From: Nocardia wallacei
Lineage (GTDB): Bacteria; Actinomycetota; Actinomycetes; Mycobacteriales; Mycobacteriaceae
Length of the DNA: 64,000 bases
Direction: 5' to 3'
Assembly (NCBI RefSeq): GCF_029869545.1
Contig: NZ_JARWQD010000106.1
Coordinates: 1 to 64,000, forward strand
Shown piece after piece: positions 51,676-60,304 of this stretch. A program made the translations under genes and the position numbers. The notes beneath the pieces were generated by a model. The model searched no databases, was not told where the DNA came from, and saw nothing but the letters and a program-made list of their open reading frames with translations. Positions within the stretch are counted from its first letter, which is position 1; each line of letters begins with the position of its first letter.

Positions 51676-53379
51676 ATGCCGTCGAAACGCTTGAACCCGT
51701 CCGGCGATATCCCCGACACCGGGATTCCGGAGCCGTTGGCCGCCACCATGACCATGGCCGAGCAGTACGAATGGCATCGCGCCCACCTGCGCCGCCACCG
51801 GGTTTCGCGCCGCAACTTCCTGCGCGGCACGGCCGCGGCCGCCGCGGTGGCCGCGGTCGGCACCTCCCCGTTCGCGGGCCGTGCCTACGCCGAGGACGCC
51901 CCGTTGACCGTCGGCGGACGGCATGTCGGATACGGCGCGGACGCCGCCAGCCAGCTCCGCTTCGCCGCGCAGCTCTCGCGAAATCCGCACGGCACCAAGA
52001 TATTCCTGGATCACGGGCCCACGCCCGCGCTGGGTTCGAGCCTGGCGGCCGAGGTGCGTAACCTGGTCACGCAGATCCCCAGCAGCGACGGCGGAGTGCT
52101 TGCGGCCGAACAGTTCTACGTACACGCACCGGTCGACGGCCTGCCGGGCCGGATGCCGCACTTCTACCGCTGGCGCACCTCCGACGGTTTCGCCGGTGAG
52201 GTCCGCGCGGCGAGCACCGCCATGCCGACCGTGCGAAATGCCGTGCTGCCCTTCCGCTTCACGATGATGGGCGATCAGGGCACCGACGAAACGCCCGGGC
52301 AGCCCGCCGGTGTGGCGCCCGGCGACTACGACGACATGTACTACAAGGCGGACAACGACCCGTCCGTGCGCCATGCCGACAACGTGATGCGCCAGATCGT
52401 CGCCGCCCGGCCGGATTTCCACGTGCTCGCCGGTGACATCGCCTACGCCGACCCCTCCGGGGCGGGCAAGAATCCGCAGTTCGTGCCCTCGGGTGCCAAG
52501 GCGGGCAGCGGGTTCGACAAGTTCAACCCCTACGTGTGGGACGTGTATTTCGGCGCCATCGAGGCCAGCGCGTCCACCACGCCGTGGATGTTCGCCACCG
52601 GCAACCACGACATGGAGGCCGCCTACGACACCCACGGGTACGGCGGACACCTTGCGCGCCTGGACTTTCCGGGCAACGGCCCGGCGGCCTGCCCGTCGGC
52701 CTACTCGTTCACCTACGGCAATGTGGCGGTCCTGTCCCTGGATGCCAACGACATCTCCTATGAGATCAGGGCCAATACCGGATACTCCGGCGGCGCCCAG
52801 ACCGGTTGGGCGGAAAGCACTCTCGCCGCCTACCGGGCCGATCCGAACATCGACTTCATCGTCTGCTTCTTCCACCACTGCGCCTACTCCACCACCGAAT
52901 CGCATGCCAGCGACGGCGGCCTGCGCGATGCCTGGTGCGGCCTGTTCGATCGCTATCAGGTGGATCTGGTGCTGCAGGGGCACAATCACGTCTTCGAACG
53001 CACCGACCCGATCCGCGCCGAACGCGCCACCAAGGTGGCGGGCGACAACGCGATCGTCTATCCCGAGTCCGACGGCACCGTGTACTACACGGTCGGCGGC
53101 GGCGGGCGGCCCCGCTACGAGTTCCAGCCCGGCTCGCAGGAGACCTATCGCGGCCACGAACTCGCCGACACCACCGTGCCCAACAGTTACGTGTGGACCG
53201 CCGACGGCGCCAAACAGGACGAATCGGCGCCGTGGTCGCGGGTCCGTTTCCGCAACTACTCGTTCCTCCGCATCGACGTACGACCGGGCTTCTTCGCCAG
53301 CGAGATGGACGTCGTCGCGGTCGACGAGTACGGCCGCGAGTTCGACAAGCTGACCTACCGCCGCCCCGTCCGCGCGTGA
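51676..53379 (+). CDS. Tat-exported purple-acid-phosphatase-like metallophosphoesterase
   Basis: A 567-residue secreted metallophosphoesterase. An N-terminal twin-arginine signal (SRRNFLRG, then an Ala-rich helix ending near SPFAGRAYA) implies folded export. Metal-binding motifs of purple acid phosphatases occur in order: MGDQG, GDIAYAD, GNHDMEA, VCFFHHCAY and GHNHVFER. A fibronectin-like N-terminal region (residues ~65-200) precedes the catalytic domain. It would release phosphate from organic esters outside the membrane. ATG at 51676 is chosen over an earlier in-frame ATG (51604) because it places the RR motif at a usual distance (~42 residues). Confidence 0.9.
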   Translation: MPSKRLNPSGDIPDTGIPEPLAATMTMAEQYEWHRAHLRRHRVSRRNFLRGTAAAAAVAAVGTSPFAGRAYAEDAPLTVGGRHVGYGADAASQLRFAAQLSRNPHGTKIFLDHGPTPALGSSLAAEVRNLVTQIPSSDGGVLAAEQFYVHAPVDGLPGRMPHFYRWRTSDGFAGEVRAASTAMPTVRNAVLPFRFTMMGDQGTDETPGQPAGVAPGDYDDMYYKADNDPSVRHADNVMRQIVAARPDFHVLAGDIAYADPSGAGKNPQFVPSGAKAGSGFDKFNPYVWDVYFGAIEASASTTPWMFATGNHDMEAAYDTHGYGGHLARLDFPGNGPAACPSAYSFTYGNVAVLSLDANDISYEIRANTGYSGGAQTGWAESTLAAYRADPNIDFIVCFFHHCAYSTTESHASDGGLRDAWCGLFDRYQVDLVLQGHNHVFERTDPIRAERATKVAGDNAIVYPESDGTVYYTVGGGGRPRYEFQPGSQETYRGHELADTTVPNSYVWTADGAKQDESAPWSRVRFRNYSFLRIDVRPGFFASEMDVVAVDEYGREFDKLTYRRPVRA

Positions 53380-53391
53380 TCCGGCGTGCCA

Positions 53392-53529
53392 CCCGCCCAC
53401 CATCTCCCGGCACCACCCCGCCCACCATCTCCCGGCACCAGCCCGCCCACCACTTCCCGGCACCAGCCCGCCCACCACATCCCGGCACCAGCCCGCCCAC
53501 CATCTCCCGGCACCAGCCCGCCCACCATC
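53392..53529. repeat. 25-bp tandem array leading into a hairpin element
   Basis: Five full 25-base units (53392-53416, 53417-53441, 53442-53466, 53467-53491, 53492-53516) and a sixth that runs directly into the hairpin element at 53530. Each unit has CCCGCCCACCA and TCCCGGCACCA; the TCCCGGCA part equals the left arm of the hairpin. It occupies the gap between the convergent phosphatase and antigen-85-like genes. Confidence 0.9.
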
Positions 53530-53552
53530 TCCCGGCACGCTTTTGGCCGGGA
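53530..53552 (+). repeat. Dispersed hairpin element, copy 3
   Basis: Arms TCCCGGC and GCCGGGA with loop ACGCTTTTG, abutting the stop codon of the antigen-85-like gene (53553). It could terminate both convergent transcripts. It is the last unit of the 25-bp array. Confidence 0.8.
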
Positions 53553-54530
53553 TCACACCCCCAGCGCGGCCGCGAACATCGGCCATGAATTGTGCACGTC
53601 GTCCTGCCAATACGGCCAGGCGTGCGTACCCGGCCGCAGGACCACGGTGGCCGGAATCCCCAGCGCGCCGAGCCGATCGGCCAGCTCGCGGGTGCACCCG
53701 TTGACGACCGTCTCCATCGCGCCGCCCACCGCCAGCTGGTCGGCGAGCTTACCGGCATTACCGGCGATGGTCGGAGCGGTGAGGGTGTCGTGCACGCCCG
53801 GCCCCCCGGTGCCCGCCGACAGGTACAGGGCCACACCGCGCAACCGCTCGGCGTTGACCATCGGGTCGTGCGCGGGCCAGGCCGGATTGTCCGGCCCGCC
53901 CCACATATTGGACGCATTCGCGCCGAAAACCCCCAGCTGCGAGTGCACATAGGCGCGCGACACCGGATCGCTGGTGCGCGGGCATCCGCTGTAGGAGCCC
54001 ACGGCCTGGTACATGCCCGGCGCCTGGATCGCCAGATCCAGCGCCGAGGTGGCCGACATCGATGTTCCCGCAACGGCATTGCGACCGGTCATCCGGAAGT
54101 GCTGTTCCAGCAGCGGCGGCAGCTCCCGAATCAGGAAGGTGGACCACTGGTTTCGGCCCAGCACCGGATCGTCGGCCACCCAGTCGGTGTAGTAGCTGGC
54201 CCGCCCGCCCATCGGCACGATCAGGTTGACCGGCTTGTCGGCGAAGAACTGCGCGACATCGGTGCGGGCGGTCCAGGGGCCACCGTCCTCACCGCCGTCG
54301 ACGGCATTGAGCAGATACAGCGCGGGCGCCCCCGCGCCGGGATGCGACACCCACACCGTGATCGGCTTGCGCATCGCCGCGGAGTAGACGACGACCTCGA
54401 ACTGCCGACCGCCGAGCGGGCGCACATCGAGGATTGCCGGACCATCGCCCGGATCCGCGGCGGCGGAGACGGGCACAATCATGGCAAACAACGCGAACAG
54501 GACGAACAGGCAGCGCGGTAGCCGGTGCAT
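53553..54530 (-). CDS. Secreted antigen-85-like esterase / putative mycolyltransferase
   Basis: A 325-residue secreted alpha/beta hydrolase of the antigen 85 (Esterase_D-type) family. A signal peptide covers residues 1-25 (hydrophobic LFVLFALFAMIVPVSAAA). Family hallmarks: LGGRQFEVVVYSAAMRKPITVWVS, ALYLLNAVDGGEDGGPW, VNLIVPMGGRASYYTDW, and the nucleophile elbow AGTSMSATSAL (Ser after GT). The His is in THAWPYWQDDVH. Antigen 85 proteins transfer mycolates between trehalose and the cell wall, consistent with a mycolate-containing actinobacterium. ATG at 54530 is at the start of the signal. Confidence 0.9.
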   Translation of the reverse strand: MHRLPRCLFVLFALFAMIVPVSAAADPGDGPAILDVRPLGGRQFEVVVYSAAMRKPITVWVSHPGAGAPALYLLNAVDGGEDGGPWTARTDVAQFFADKPVNLIVPMGGRASYYTDWVADDPVLGRNQWSTFLIRELPPLLEQHFRMTGRNAVAGTSMSATSALDLAIQAPGMYQAVGSYSGCPRTSDPVSRAYVHSQLGVFGANASNMWGGPDNPAWPAHDPMVNAERLRGVALYLSAGTGGPGVHDTLTAPTIAGNAGKLADQLAVGGAMETVVNGCTRELADRLGALGIPATVVLRPGTHAWPYWQDDVHNSWPMFAAALGV

Positions 54531-54571
54531 GCGTGGAGTATGGCACCGCCTCGGTCCGATTACCGACGATG

Positions 54572-55297
54572 TCAGCGGGCGTGTTCGCCCGGCGAATGCG
54601 CTCGCAGGGCGGTGATCTCACTCACCGCGGGACCGTCCACCCGCATCCGATCGGCTATCGCCCTGCGGAGTTTGCCGGGCAGGTTCGGCGCCACCTGCGT
54701 GAAGTAGGAGTACAGCCAGTCGCTGCGCGCGGCCAGGAAGGGGAAGTCCGTGCTCATCATCGCGCGCAGCACCAGCATCGGCACCGGCGCGTCGAGCGGG
54801 CGGAAGTCGCGATTCCACAGGCCCGGCACGGCGCAGCCGGGGTAGAACTGGCCGAGCATTAGGCCCTGCGCGACCACCTCGGTCTTGCGCGCCTGGTGCA
54901 CGGCATCGATCAGGTCGTAGCGAGTCAATTCCGGAAAGGCCGTGACCAGGGTGAGAGACTTTGCCTCCGTGGGGTTTTCGCCGCGCAGGCCGCGGTAGGT
55001 ATCGAGGGCGTCGTCGACGATCGGCCGCACATCGGTGACGGTCAGCCGGTCGCCGCCTGGCACCAGCCCCGCCCACACCAGCTCTCGCGTAACGCTGTGC
55101 CGCACAAAGGGACACACGGGCCCGTCGCGCCCCAGATCGGGATGCGGCCGGACCAGATGCTCGTCGACCCACCTGGTGAACACGGCCGCGGCCGGACCCT
55201 CCCGCTCCCATCCCTCCCCATCCGCGTACACGTTCCACCACCGCACCCCCGATCGTGTTCCGTCCCGCACCGCGGGCTCGCGGGGGTGAACGGTCAT
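54572..55297 (-). CDS. DUF6875-like protein associated with NRPS
   Basis: A 241-residue protein with the segment GPVCPFVRHSVTRELVWAGLVPGG and repeated hydrophobic/acidic helices (SLTLVTAFPELTRYDLIDAVHQARKTEVVAQGLMLGQFYPGCAVPGLWNRDFRPLDAPVPMLVLRAMMSTDFPFL). It resembles the DUF6875 family seen beside NRPS genes; I assign it on this pattern and on context. ATG at 55297 overlaps the NRPS stop (ATGA), so it is tightly co-expressed. Cys in VCPF and in YPGCAVPG might be functional. Function unknown. Confidence 0.6.
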   Translation of the reverse strand: MTVHPREPAVRDGTRSGVRWWNVYADGEGWEREGPAAAVFTRWVDEHLVRPHPDLGRDGPVCPFVRHSVTRELVWAGLVPGGDRLTVTDVRPIVDDALDTYRGLRGENPTEAKSLTLVTAFPELTRYDLIDAVHQARKTEVVAQGLMLGQFYPGCAVPGLWNRDFRPLDAPVPMLVLRAMMSTDFPFLAARSDWLYSYFTQVAPNLPGKLRRAIADRMRVDGPAVSEITALRAHSPGEHAR

Positions 55298-58200
55298 CGA
55301 AGGGCCTCCAGGTGGGCGGCGAGCCGCGGGCCGATGACGGCGACCACGTCGGTGTTGGTGAGCTGGGCATGGGTGGCATCGACCGGGAACTCGGTCAGTG
55401 TTCCGGTGACGTACGGGCGCCACAGGTCCGCGCCGAACAGTTCGGTGACGCCGCGGGTCGCGGAGAAGTAGAGCAGGTCACCGTCGAAGACACCGGGGCG
55501 GTAGCCGTGCGACAGGCGCACGCCGTCGACGTAGCCGCGGTGCAGGCGGGTGAGCTGCTCGGCGGTGAGCCCGGAACCGAAACACGCCCCCGCCGTGCCC
55601 AATTCGGCCGCGGCCTGCTCGGCGGTGAGGTCGTCCAGCGCGTCCGCGTCCTCGGGCTCGTCACCCAGCAGGTGGGTGAGCAGATCGCGCATCCGGGGCA
55701 CGGGCGGCGGGGGCATGTCATCGGGGAAGACGACGCTGTCCAGCATCGCCAGCAGCGCCACCGGGTACCCGCGGGCGCGCAACCGCACTGCGATGGCGTG
55801 CGCGATCTGCCCGCCGAGCGACCAGCCCAGCAGGTGGTAGGGCCCGTCCGGTTGTACACGCAGGATCTCCTCGACGTACCCCTCGGCGAGGTCGTCGATG
55901 CCTTCGCGCGGCGCACCCGCCAGCGCCTGCAGGCCCAGAACCGGGCGATCGGTGATGTGGCGAGCCAGCCCCGCGTAGCACCACGCCAGCGGAACCGCGG
56001 AGTGCACACAGAACAGCGGCGGCCGAGAACCGTTGCGGCGCAGCGTGAGAAGTGCCCCGAGTGCGTCGTCGGTCGCCTCGGCGCCGTCGTCGGTGGCGAG
56101 GCGATCGGCCAGCTCCGCGACGGTCGGTGCGGTATACAGCCACCGCACCGTGACCGGCTGCCCGGTGGTGGCCGCCAGGTCCGCGCACAGTGCGACGCCC
56201 AGCAGAGAGTTGCCGCCCAGCTCGAAGAAGTCGTCGTCCAGCCCGGCGCGCGCCGCGCCGGTGGCCGCCGCGAAGTGGTCCGCGACCAGCCGCTGCAGTG
56301 CGGTGCCGGGTGCGCGATAGGGCCGCCGCGCGGGGGTGGGGGTCGGGAGCGCGCGGCGGTCGATCTTGCCGTGTGCGGTCACCGGCAGCCGGTCCAACTC
56401 GATCAGCTGCGCCGGGACCAGCGCGGCGGGCAGTAGGTCGCGCAGCTTCCGGACAATCTCGGCGCTGTCTGTGCGGAAGCCTGCTGCGGCAACGACATAG
56501 CCGATGATCCGGTCCCCCGCCGGGGAATGATCGAGTGTGACGACAGCGTGCGCGATCTCCGGCAGGGCGGTCAGCGCCGCCTCGACCTCGGCGGGCTCCA
56601 CGCGGCGGCCCCGCACGGCGAGCTGATCGTCGGCGCGGCCGAGGAACTCCAGGACACCGTCCACCTCCGCACGCACCAGATCCCCGGTGCGGTAGCAGCG
56701 TTCGCCCCGGACGAAGGGGTCGGCGATGAAACGCTGCGCGGTCGCGCCGGGTCGGCCCAGATAGCCCTCGGCCAGTCCCGGACCGGCCAGATACAGCTCG
56801 CCGCGGCCCCCGGGCGGCACGGGACGGAGCCGCCGGTCGAGCACCAGCGCTCGTACGCCCGGCAGCGGCGGACCGATCGGCACCGGCGCCTCGGCGGTCA
56901 GCGCATCGGATTGCGTTGCCATGACGGTGGTTTCGGTCGGCCCGTAGCCGTTGAACAGCCGCAGCTCGGGCGCCCAGCGCCGCACCAGCTCGGCCGGGCA
57001 TGCCTCCCCGCCGACCACCGCTACCCGCAGTCCGGGCACCTGCCGAGGAGTCACGGTCGCCAGCACGGCGGGCGTGGTGAGAAAGTGGGTGATACCGGCG
57101 TCGTGCACCAGCCGGGCCAGTTCGGCACCCGCGACGACCGCCGGTGGCTCGATCACCAGCCGCGCCCCGGCGGCGAAGGCGGCCAGCAGCTCCAGCAGGT
57201 GCGCGTCGAACGAGGGCGCGTGCGCGTGCAGCACCCGCGAATCTCGGTCCACCCCATAGTGTTCGACGATGTAGTCGGTGAGCGGGCCGAGGCCGCGATG
57301 GGTGACCACCACGCCCTTGGGCGTGCCGGTGGTGCCCGAGGTATAGATCAGATAGGCGGGATGGTCGGGGCGCAGCGGACGCGAACGACAGGTATCGCCA
57401 ACCGGATCGCCGGACCGTCGACCGACCCGCTCGGCGATGCCGGGATCATCGAGCACGAGCCAGGCCAGCCCCTCCGGCAGGTCCGCGCGCACCGACTCCA
57501 CGGTAATCCCCAGGCGTGCACCGGAATCCGCCGACACGGCCGCCGACCTGCGGGTGGGGTCCGCCGGATCCACCGGCACGAACGCGGCCCCGGTCTTGGC
57601 CACCGCCCACAGCGCCAGCACCGATTCGGCCGATCTCGGCACCGCGAGCACCACGAATGTGCCCGGCCCCGCACCGAATTCGATCAGCTCCCGTGCCCAG
57701 CGCGAGGATTGCTCGTCCAGCTCTCGATATGTCCACCGCCGCGCCCCGTCCTGCAGTGCGACCGCCCCGGCCGCCAGGCTCTCGGTCGCTGTCCGCGACC
57801 AGGTCGCGGATCGTTGCTTCCCGTGCCCGCGGTGCACCCGCCTCGCTCCGAAAGCTCCGTCGCGCAACAGGTCCGGAAGCAGGCGATCCGCGCGCACCGC
57901 AGGTCCCCCCGCCCGCACGGGTGGCGGATCCAGCGCCCGCACCGCCAGTTCCGGTTCCGCCGCCAGGAATCGCCCGAAGTACTCGAGGAAGCGGTGATGG
58001 TGCCACCGCAGCGTGGCGCGCGAGTACAACGCGGGATTGGCCAGCATGTCGATGCTGGCCGTCCGCTCGTCGGGTCCGAGCTGATAGCCGTTGACGAGCA
58101 GATCTTCCACCGGACCGAGGGACAGCAGCCGCGCCTGCGCGGTCAACGGCCCGAGCCGCAGCGGTTCCACGAAGCCGAGCACATTCAGCACCGGTCCGAA

Positions 58201-59253
58201 GCCGCCGCGGACCACATGACTCTCGCCGCGATCGCGCTGCATGTCCTCGTAGCGGTAGCGCTGATGCCGCAACGCCCCGATGACCCGCGCACGCACCTGC
58301 GCCGTGATCGCCCCGACTGTGCCATCGCGAATCCCGTTCAGCCGCAAGGGAACAACATTGGACACCGATCCTGCCGAGCGGCGCAGCGCCGCCGTCGGGC
58401 GGGCCGCCACCGGCAGCGCCAGTACGACGTCGCCGGTTCCGGTCATCGCGGCCAGATAGCAGGCGAACGCGGCGATCGTCAGCTCCGGGAAGGTGGCGCC
58501 GGTCCGCTTCCGCACGGTCTCGAGCCGGGCCGCCGTCGATTCGGGCACCGTGGCGCCGACCCGGTGTGGCCGCGGTTCGGGCGGCATGCGGTGTCCGGCC
58601 AAGGTCACCGGTTCGTCGAGCCCGGTCAGCTGCTGGTTCCAGAAATCCCGATCGGCCCGCCGCCGTGGCGAATCCTGGTATGCGAGTTCGTCTTGCAGCA
58701 ACTCGGCCACCGACAGTGGGCCGCGGTGCGAACCTTCCTTCTCGCCCGCACCCGCGTACAGCTCCGCGGTGCGCCGCAGCACCGACGCCGCACCGACACC
58801 GTCCAGCACGATGTGGTGGCTGCGCAGATACAGCAGATGGCGATCGGGGCCGACCCGGAATACCGTTGCGGTGGTGAGCCGATCGCGCTCGAGATCCAGC
58901 GGCGTCCCGTGATCGGACTCCATGCTCCGCAACGCGGCGGCGAGCGGATCATCCCGGTCGGTGAGGTCCTCGTAGCGCGGTGGGTCGAACGCCCGCGGAG
59001 ACAGGAATTGGCGCGGCTCCCCGCGGATGTTCCGGAACCGCACGAGTGGCGACTGCAGCTCCCCGGCCGCTCGCACCGCGCACGACCGCAGCAGCTCGAC
59101 GGCGAGCGGGCCGGTCAACTCCAGATACATCGCGACCGTATTCGGCACCTCGGGGTACAGCTGCTGCGCCACCCACCACCGCAACTGTGCCGCAGACAAC
59201 GGGAGGTCGCCGTCCACGTCGACGGCGACCGAACCGACCTGCGTCCGCGTCAC
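55294..59253 (-). CDS. Single-module non-ribosomal peptide synthetase (C-A-T-TE)
   Basis: A 1319-residue NRPS. Condensation domain at ~15-440 with HHIVLDG (146-152); adenylation domain at ~485-975 with YTSGTTGTPKG (637-647), GYGPTETT (769-776) and catalytic Lys964 (HGKIDR); carrier domain with the pantetheine serine Ser1016 (LGGNSL); thioesterase with GWSLGG (Ser1145). By alignment to GrsA the pocket residues appear to be Asp683, Ala684, Leu687, Leu725, Val746, Gly748, Gly769, Val777, Met778, Lys964: a hydrophobic L-amino acid, not assigned. No other NRPS or MbtH is nearby, so the C domain needs an acyl or peptidyl donor from elsewhere, and the product may be a dipeptide or acyl-amino acid released by the TE. 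GTG at 59253. Confidence 0.95.
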   Translation of the reverse strand: MTRTQVGSVAVDVDGDLPLSAAQLRWWVAQQLYPEVPNTVAMYLELTGPLAVELLRSCAVRAAGELQSPLVRFRNIRGEPRQFLSPRAFDPPRYEDLTDRDDPLAAALRSMESDHGTPLDLERDRLTTATVFRVGPDRHLLYLRSHHIVLDGVGAASVLRRTAELYAGAGEKEGSHRGPLSVAELLQDELAYQDSPRRRADRDFWNQQLTGLDEPVTLAGHRMPPEPRPHRVGATVPESTAARLETVRKRTGATFPELTIAAFACYLAAMTGTGDVVLALPVAARPTAALRRSAGSVSNVVPLRLNGIRDGTVGAITAQVRARVIGALRHQRYRYEDMQRDRGESHVVRGGFGPVLNVLGFVEPLRLGPLTAQARLLSLGPVEDLLVNGYQLGPDERTASIDMLANPALYSRATLRWHHHRFLEYFGRFLAAEPELAVRALDPPPVRAGGPAVRADRLLPDLLRDGAFGARRVHRGHGKQRSATWSRTATESLAAGAVALQDGARRWTYRELDEQSSRWARELIEFGAGPGTFVVLAVPRSAESVLALWAVAKTGAAFVPVDPADPTRRSAAVSADSGARLGITVESVRADLPEGLAWLVLDDPGIAERVGRRSGDPVGDTCRSRPLRPDHPAYLIYTSGTTGTPKGVVVTHRGLGPLTDYIVEHYGVDRDSRVLHAHAPSFDAHLLELLAAFAAGARLVIEPPAVVAGAELARLVHDAGITHFLTTPAVLATVTPRQVPGLRVAVVGGEACPAELVRRWAPELRLFNGYGPTETTVMATQSDALTAEAPVPIGPPLPGVRALVLDRRLRPVPPGGRGELYLAGPGLAEGYLGRPGATAQRFIADPFVRGERCYRTGDLVRAEVDGVLEFLGRADDQLAVRGRRVEPAEVEAALTALPEIAHAVVTLDHSPAGDRIIGYVVAAAGFRTDSAEIVRKLRDLLPAALVPAQLIELDRLPVTAHGKIDRRALPTPTPARRPYRAPGTALQRLVADHFAAATGAARAGLDDDFFELGGNSLLGVALCADLAATTGQPVTVRWLYTAPTVAELADRLATDDGAEATDDALGALLTLRRNGSRPPLFCVHSAVPLAWCYAGLARHITDRPVLGLQALAGAPREGIDDLAEGYVEEILRVQPDGPYHLLGWSLGGQIAHAIAVRLRARGYPVALLAMLDSVVFPDDMPPPPVPRMRDLLTHLLGDEPEDADALDDLTAEQAAAELGTAGACFGSGLTAEQLTRLHRGYVDGVRLSHGYRPGVFDGDLLYFSATRGVTELFGADLWRPYVTGTLTEFPVDATHAQLTNTDVVAVIGPRLAAHLEALR

Positions 59254-59357
59254 CCGGCCTCCTAGTCTCCGGTGTGCCTGCCCTGGCGAATCGCTCCATG
59301 GGCAAACCTACGGCATTCGAGGCGGAGAATAGGCGCAAACCAGGCCGGGGCGTCCGG

Positions 59358-60191
59358 TCACCGCGGGCAGAGCCGGTCCAGCGCGGCCTGGCTGTCCTCG
59401 TCGGCGGCGCGGTAGATGATCAGGCGCTGGTCCGGATCCTGCAGCGGCTGCAGTGCCTCGTAGGCCACGGTGACCGCGCCGACCTCGGGGTGCACCAGGG
59501 TCTTGTGGCCGCGGCCGTTCACCCGCACGTCCCGCTTCGCCCAGAGTCGCTCGAATTCCGCACTGCGGGAACGGAATTCCCCTATCAGATCGGCGAGCAC
59601 CCGATCCTCGGGATGCACGGCCCAGGCGGCGCGCAGGTCGGCGATGCCCTCGCGCACGGTGCGCTCGCGATCGGCGAAGAAGTCACGCATGCCCGGATGC
59701 AGCAGGCACAGCCACATCGAGTTGCGCTGCTGCGACGGGAGGGTGTCGAAGTCCAGCAGCAGCCGCGCCATCTGCGGATTCCACGCCAGGATGTCGTAGC
59801 GGTGGTTCACCACCATGACGGGCAGCGGGGACAGATCCGCCACCAGCAGCCGCAGGGCGGGGGCCGCGGTGGTCGCGGGCTTGTCGTCGGTGGGTTGGCG
59901 CTGCCGGGCCAGGTCGAACAGGTAGGCGCGCTCGTCGGCGTCCAGCCGCAGGGCCCCGGCCAGCGCCTCCAGCACCTCGGCCGACGGTCGCAGCCCCCGG
60001 CCCTGCTCCAACCGCACGATGTAGTCGACGCTGACCCCCGCCAGCTCGGCGACCTCCTCGCGCCGCAGCCCGGGGGTGCGCCGGGACCGCCGCGCGGGCA
60101 GGCCCAGATCCCGCGGGTCCAGCCGCTCCCGCCGCGCGCGCAGGAATGCGGCCAGCTCCTGAGTCGTGTCCACCGTGCCAGTCATCGGCAT
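59358..60191 (-). CDS. XRE/MmyB-type transcriptional regulator
   Basis: A 277-residue regulator with an N-terminal helix-turn-helix (TPGLRREEVAELAGVSVDYIVRLEQGRGLRPSAEVLEALAGALRL) and a C-terminal MmyB-like PAS-type domain (NHRYDILAWNPQMARLLLDF...), which in relatives binds fatty acids or other ligands. Divergent from the aldo-keto reductase. ATG or the nearby start at 60191 is used. Two palindromes lie in the intergenic gap (60208 and 60226). Confidence 0.9.
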   Translation of the reverse strand: MPMTGTVDTTQELAAFLRARRERLDPRDLGLPARRSRRTPGLRREEVAELAGVSVDYIVRLEQGRGLRPSAEVLEALAGALRLDADERAYLFDLARQRQPTDDKPATTAAPALRLLVADLSPLPVMVVNHRYDILAWNPQMARLLLDFDTLPSQQRNSMWLCLLHPGMRDFFADRERTVREGIADLRAAWAVHPEDRVLADLIGEFRSRSAEFERLWAKRDVRVNGRGHKTLVHPEVGAVTVAYEALQPLQDPDQRLIIYRAADEDSQAALDRLCPR

Positions 60192-60207
60192 CGATCCTAC
60201 GGCGGTC

Positions 60208-60238
60208 CTGGTACCAGCGTTCCCAGGAAGATTCTTCC
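60208..60238. promoter_or_regulatory. Two adjacent palindromes, candidate operators
   Basis: CTGGTACCAG (60208-60217, perfect 10-mer) and GGAAGA-T-TCTTCC (60226-60238, perfect 6-1-6) lie between the XRE/MmyB regulator and the aldo-keto reductase, 8 bases apart. They may be separate binding sites for a dimeric regulator controlling both genes. Confidence 0.55.
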
Positions 60239-60304
60239 CTTACCCCCTGGTCGCGACCGGCACAGACTTGGTCGCGACGCACGGAACGAACAGGAGCACA
60301 CACC

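Noticed and set aside
51595..53697. Long extension upstream of the TfoX-like protein
   Set aside because: It is antisense to the phosphatase and includes repeats translated from the 25-bp array; the TfoX domain begins at the ATG at 51594.
56527..59265. 912-codon plus-strand frame opposite the NRPS
   Set aside because: Shadow frame; all NRPS core motifs are on the minus strand.
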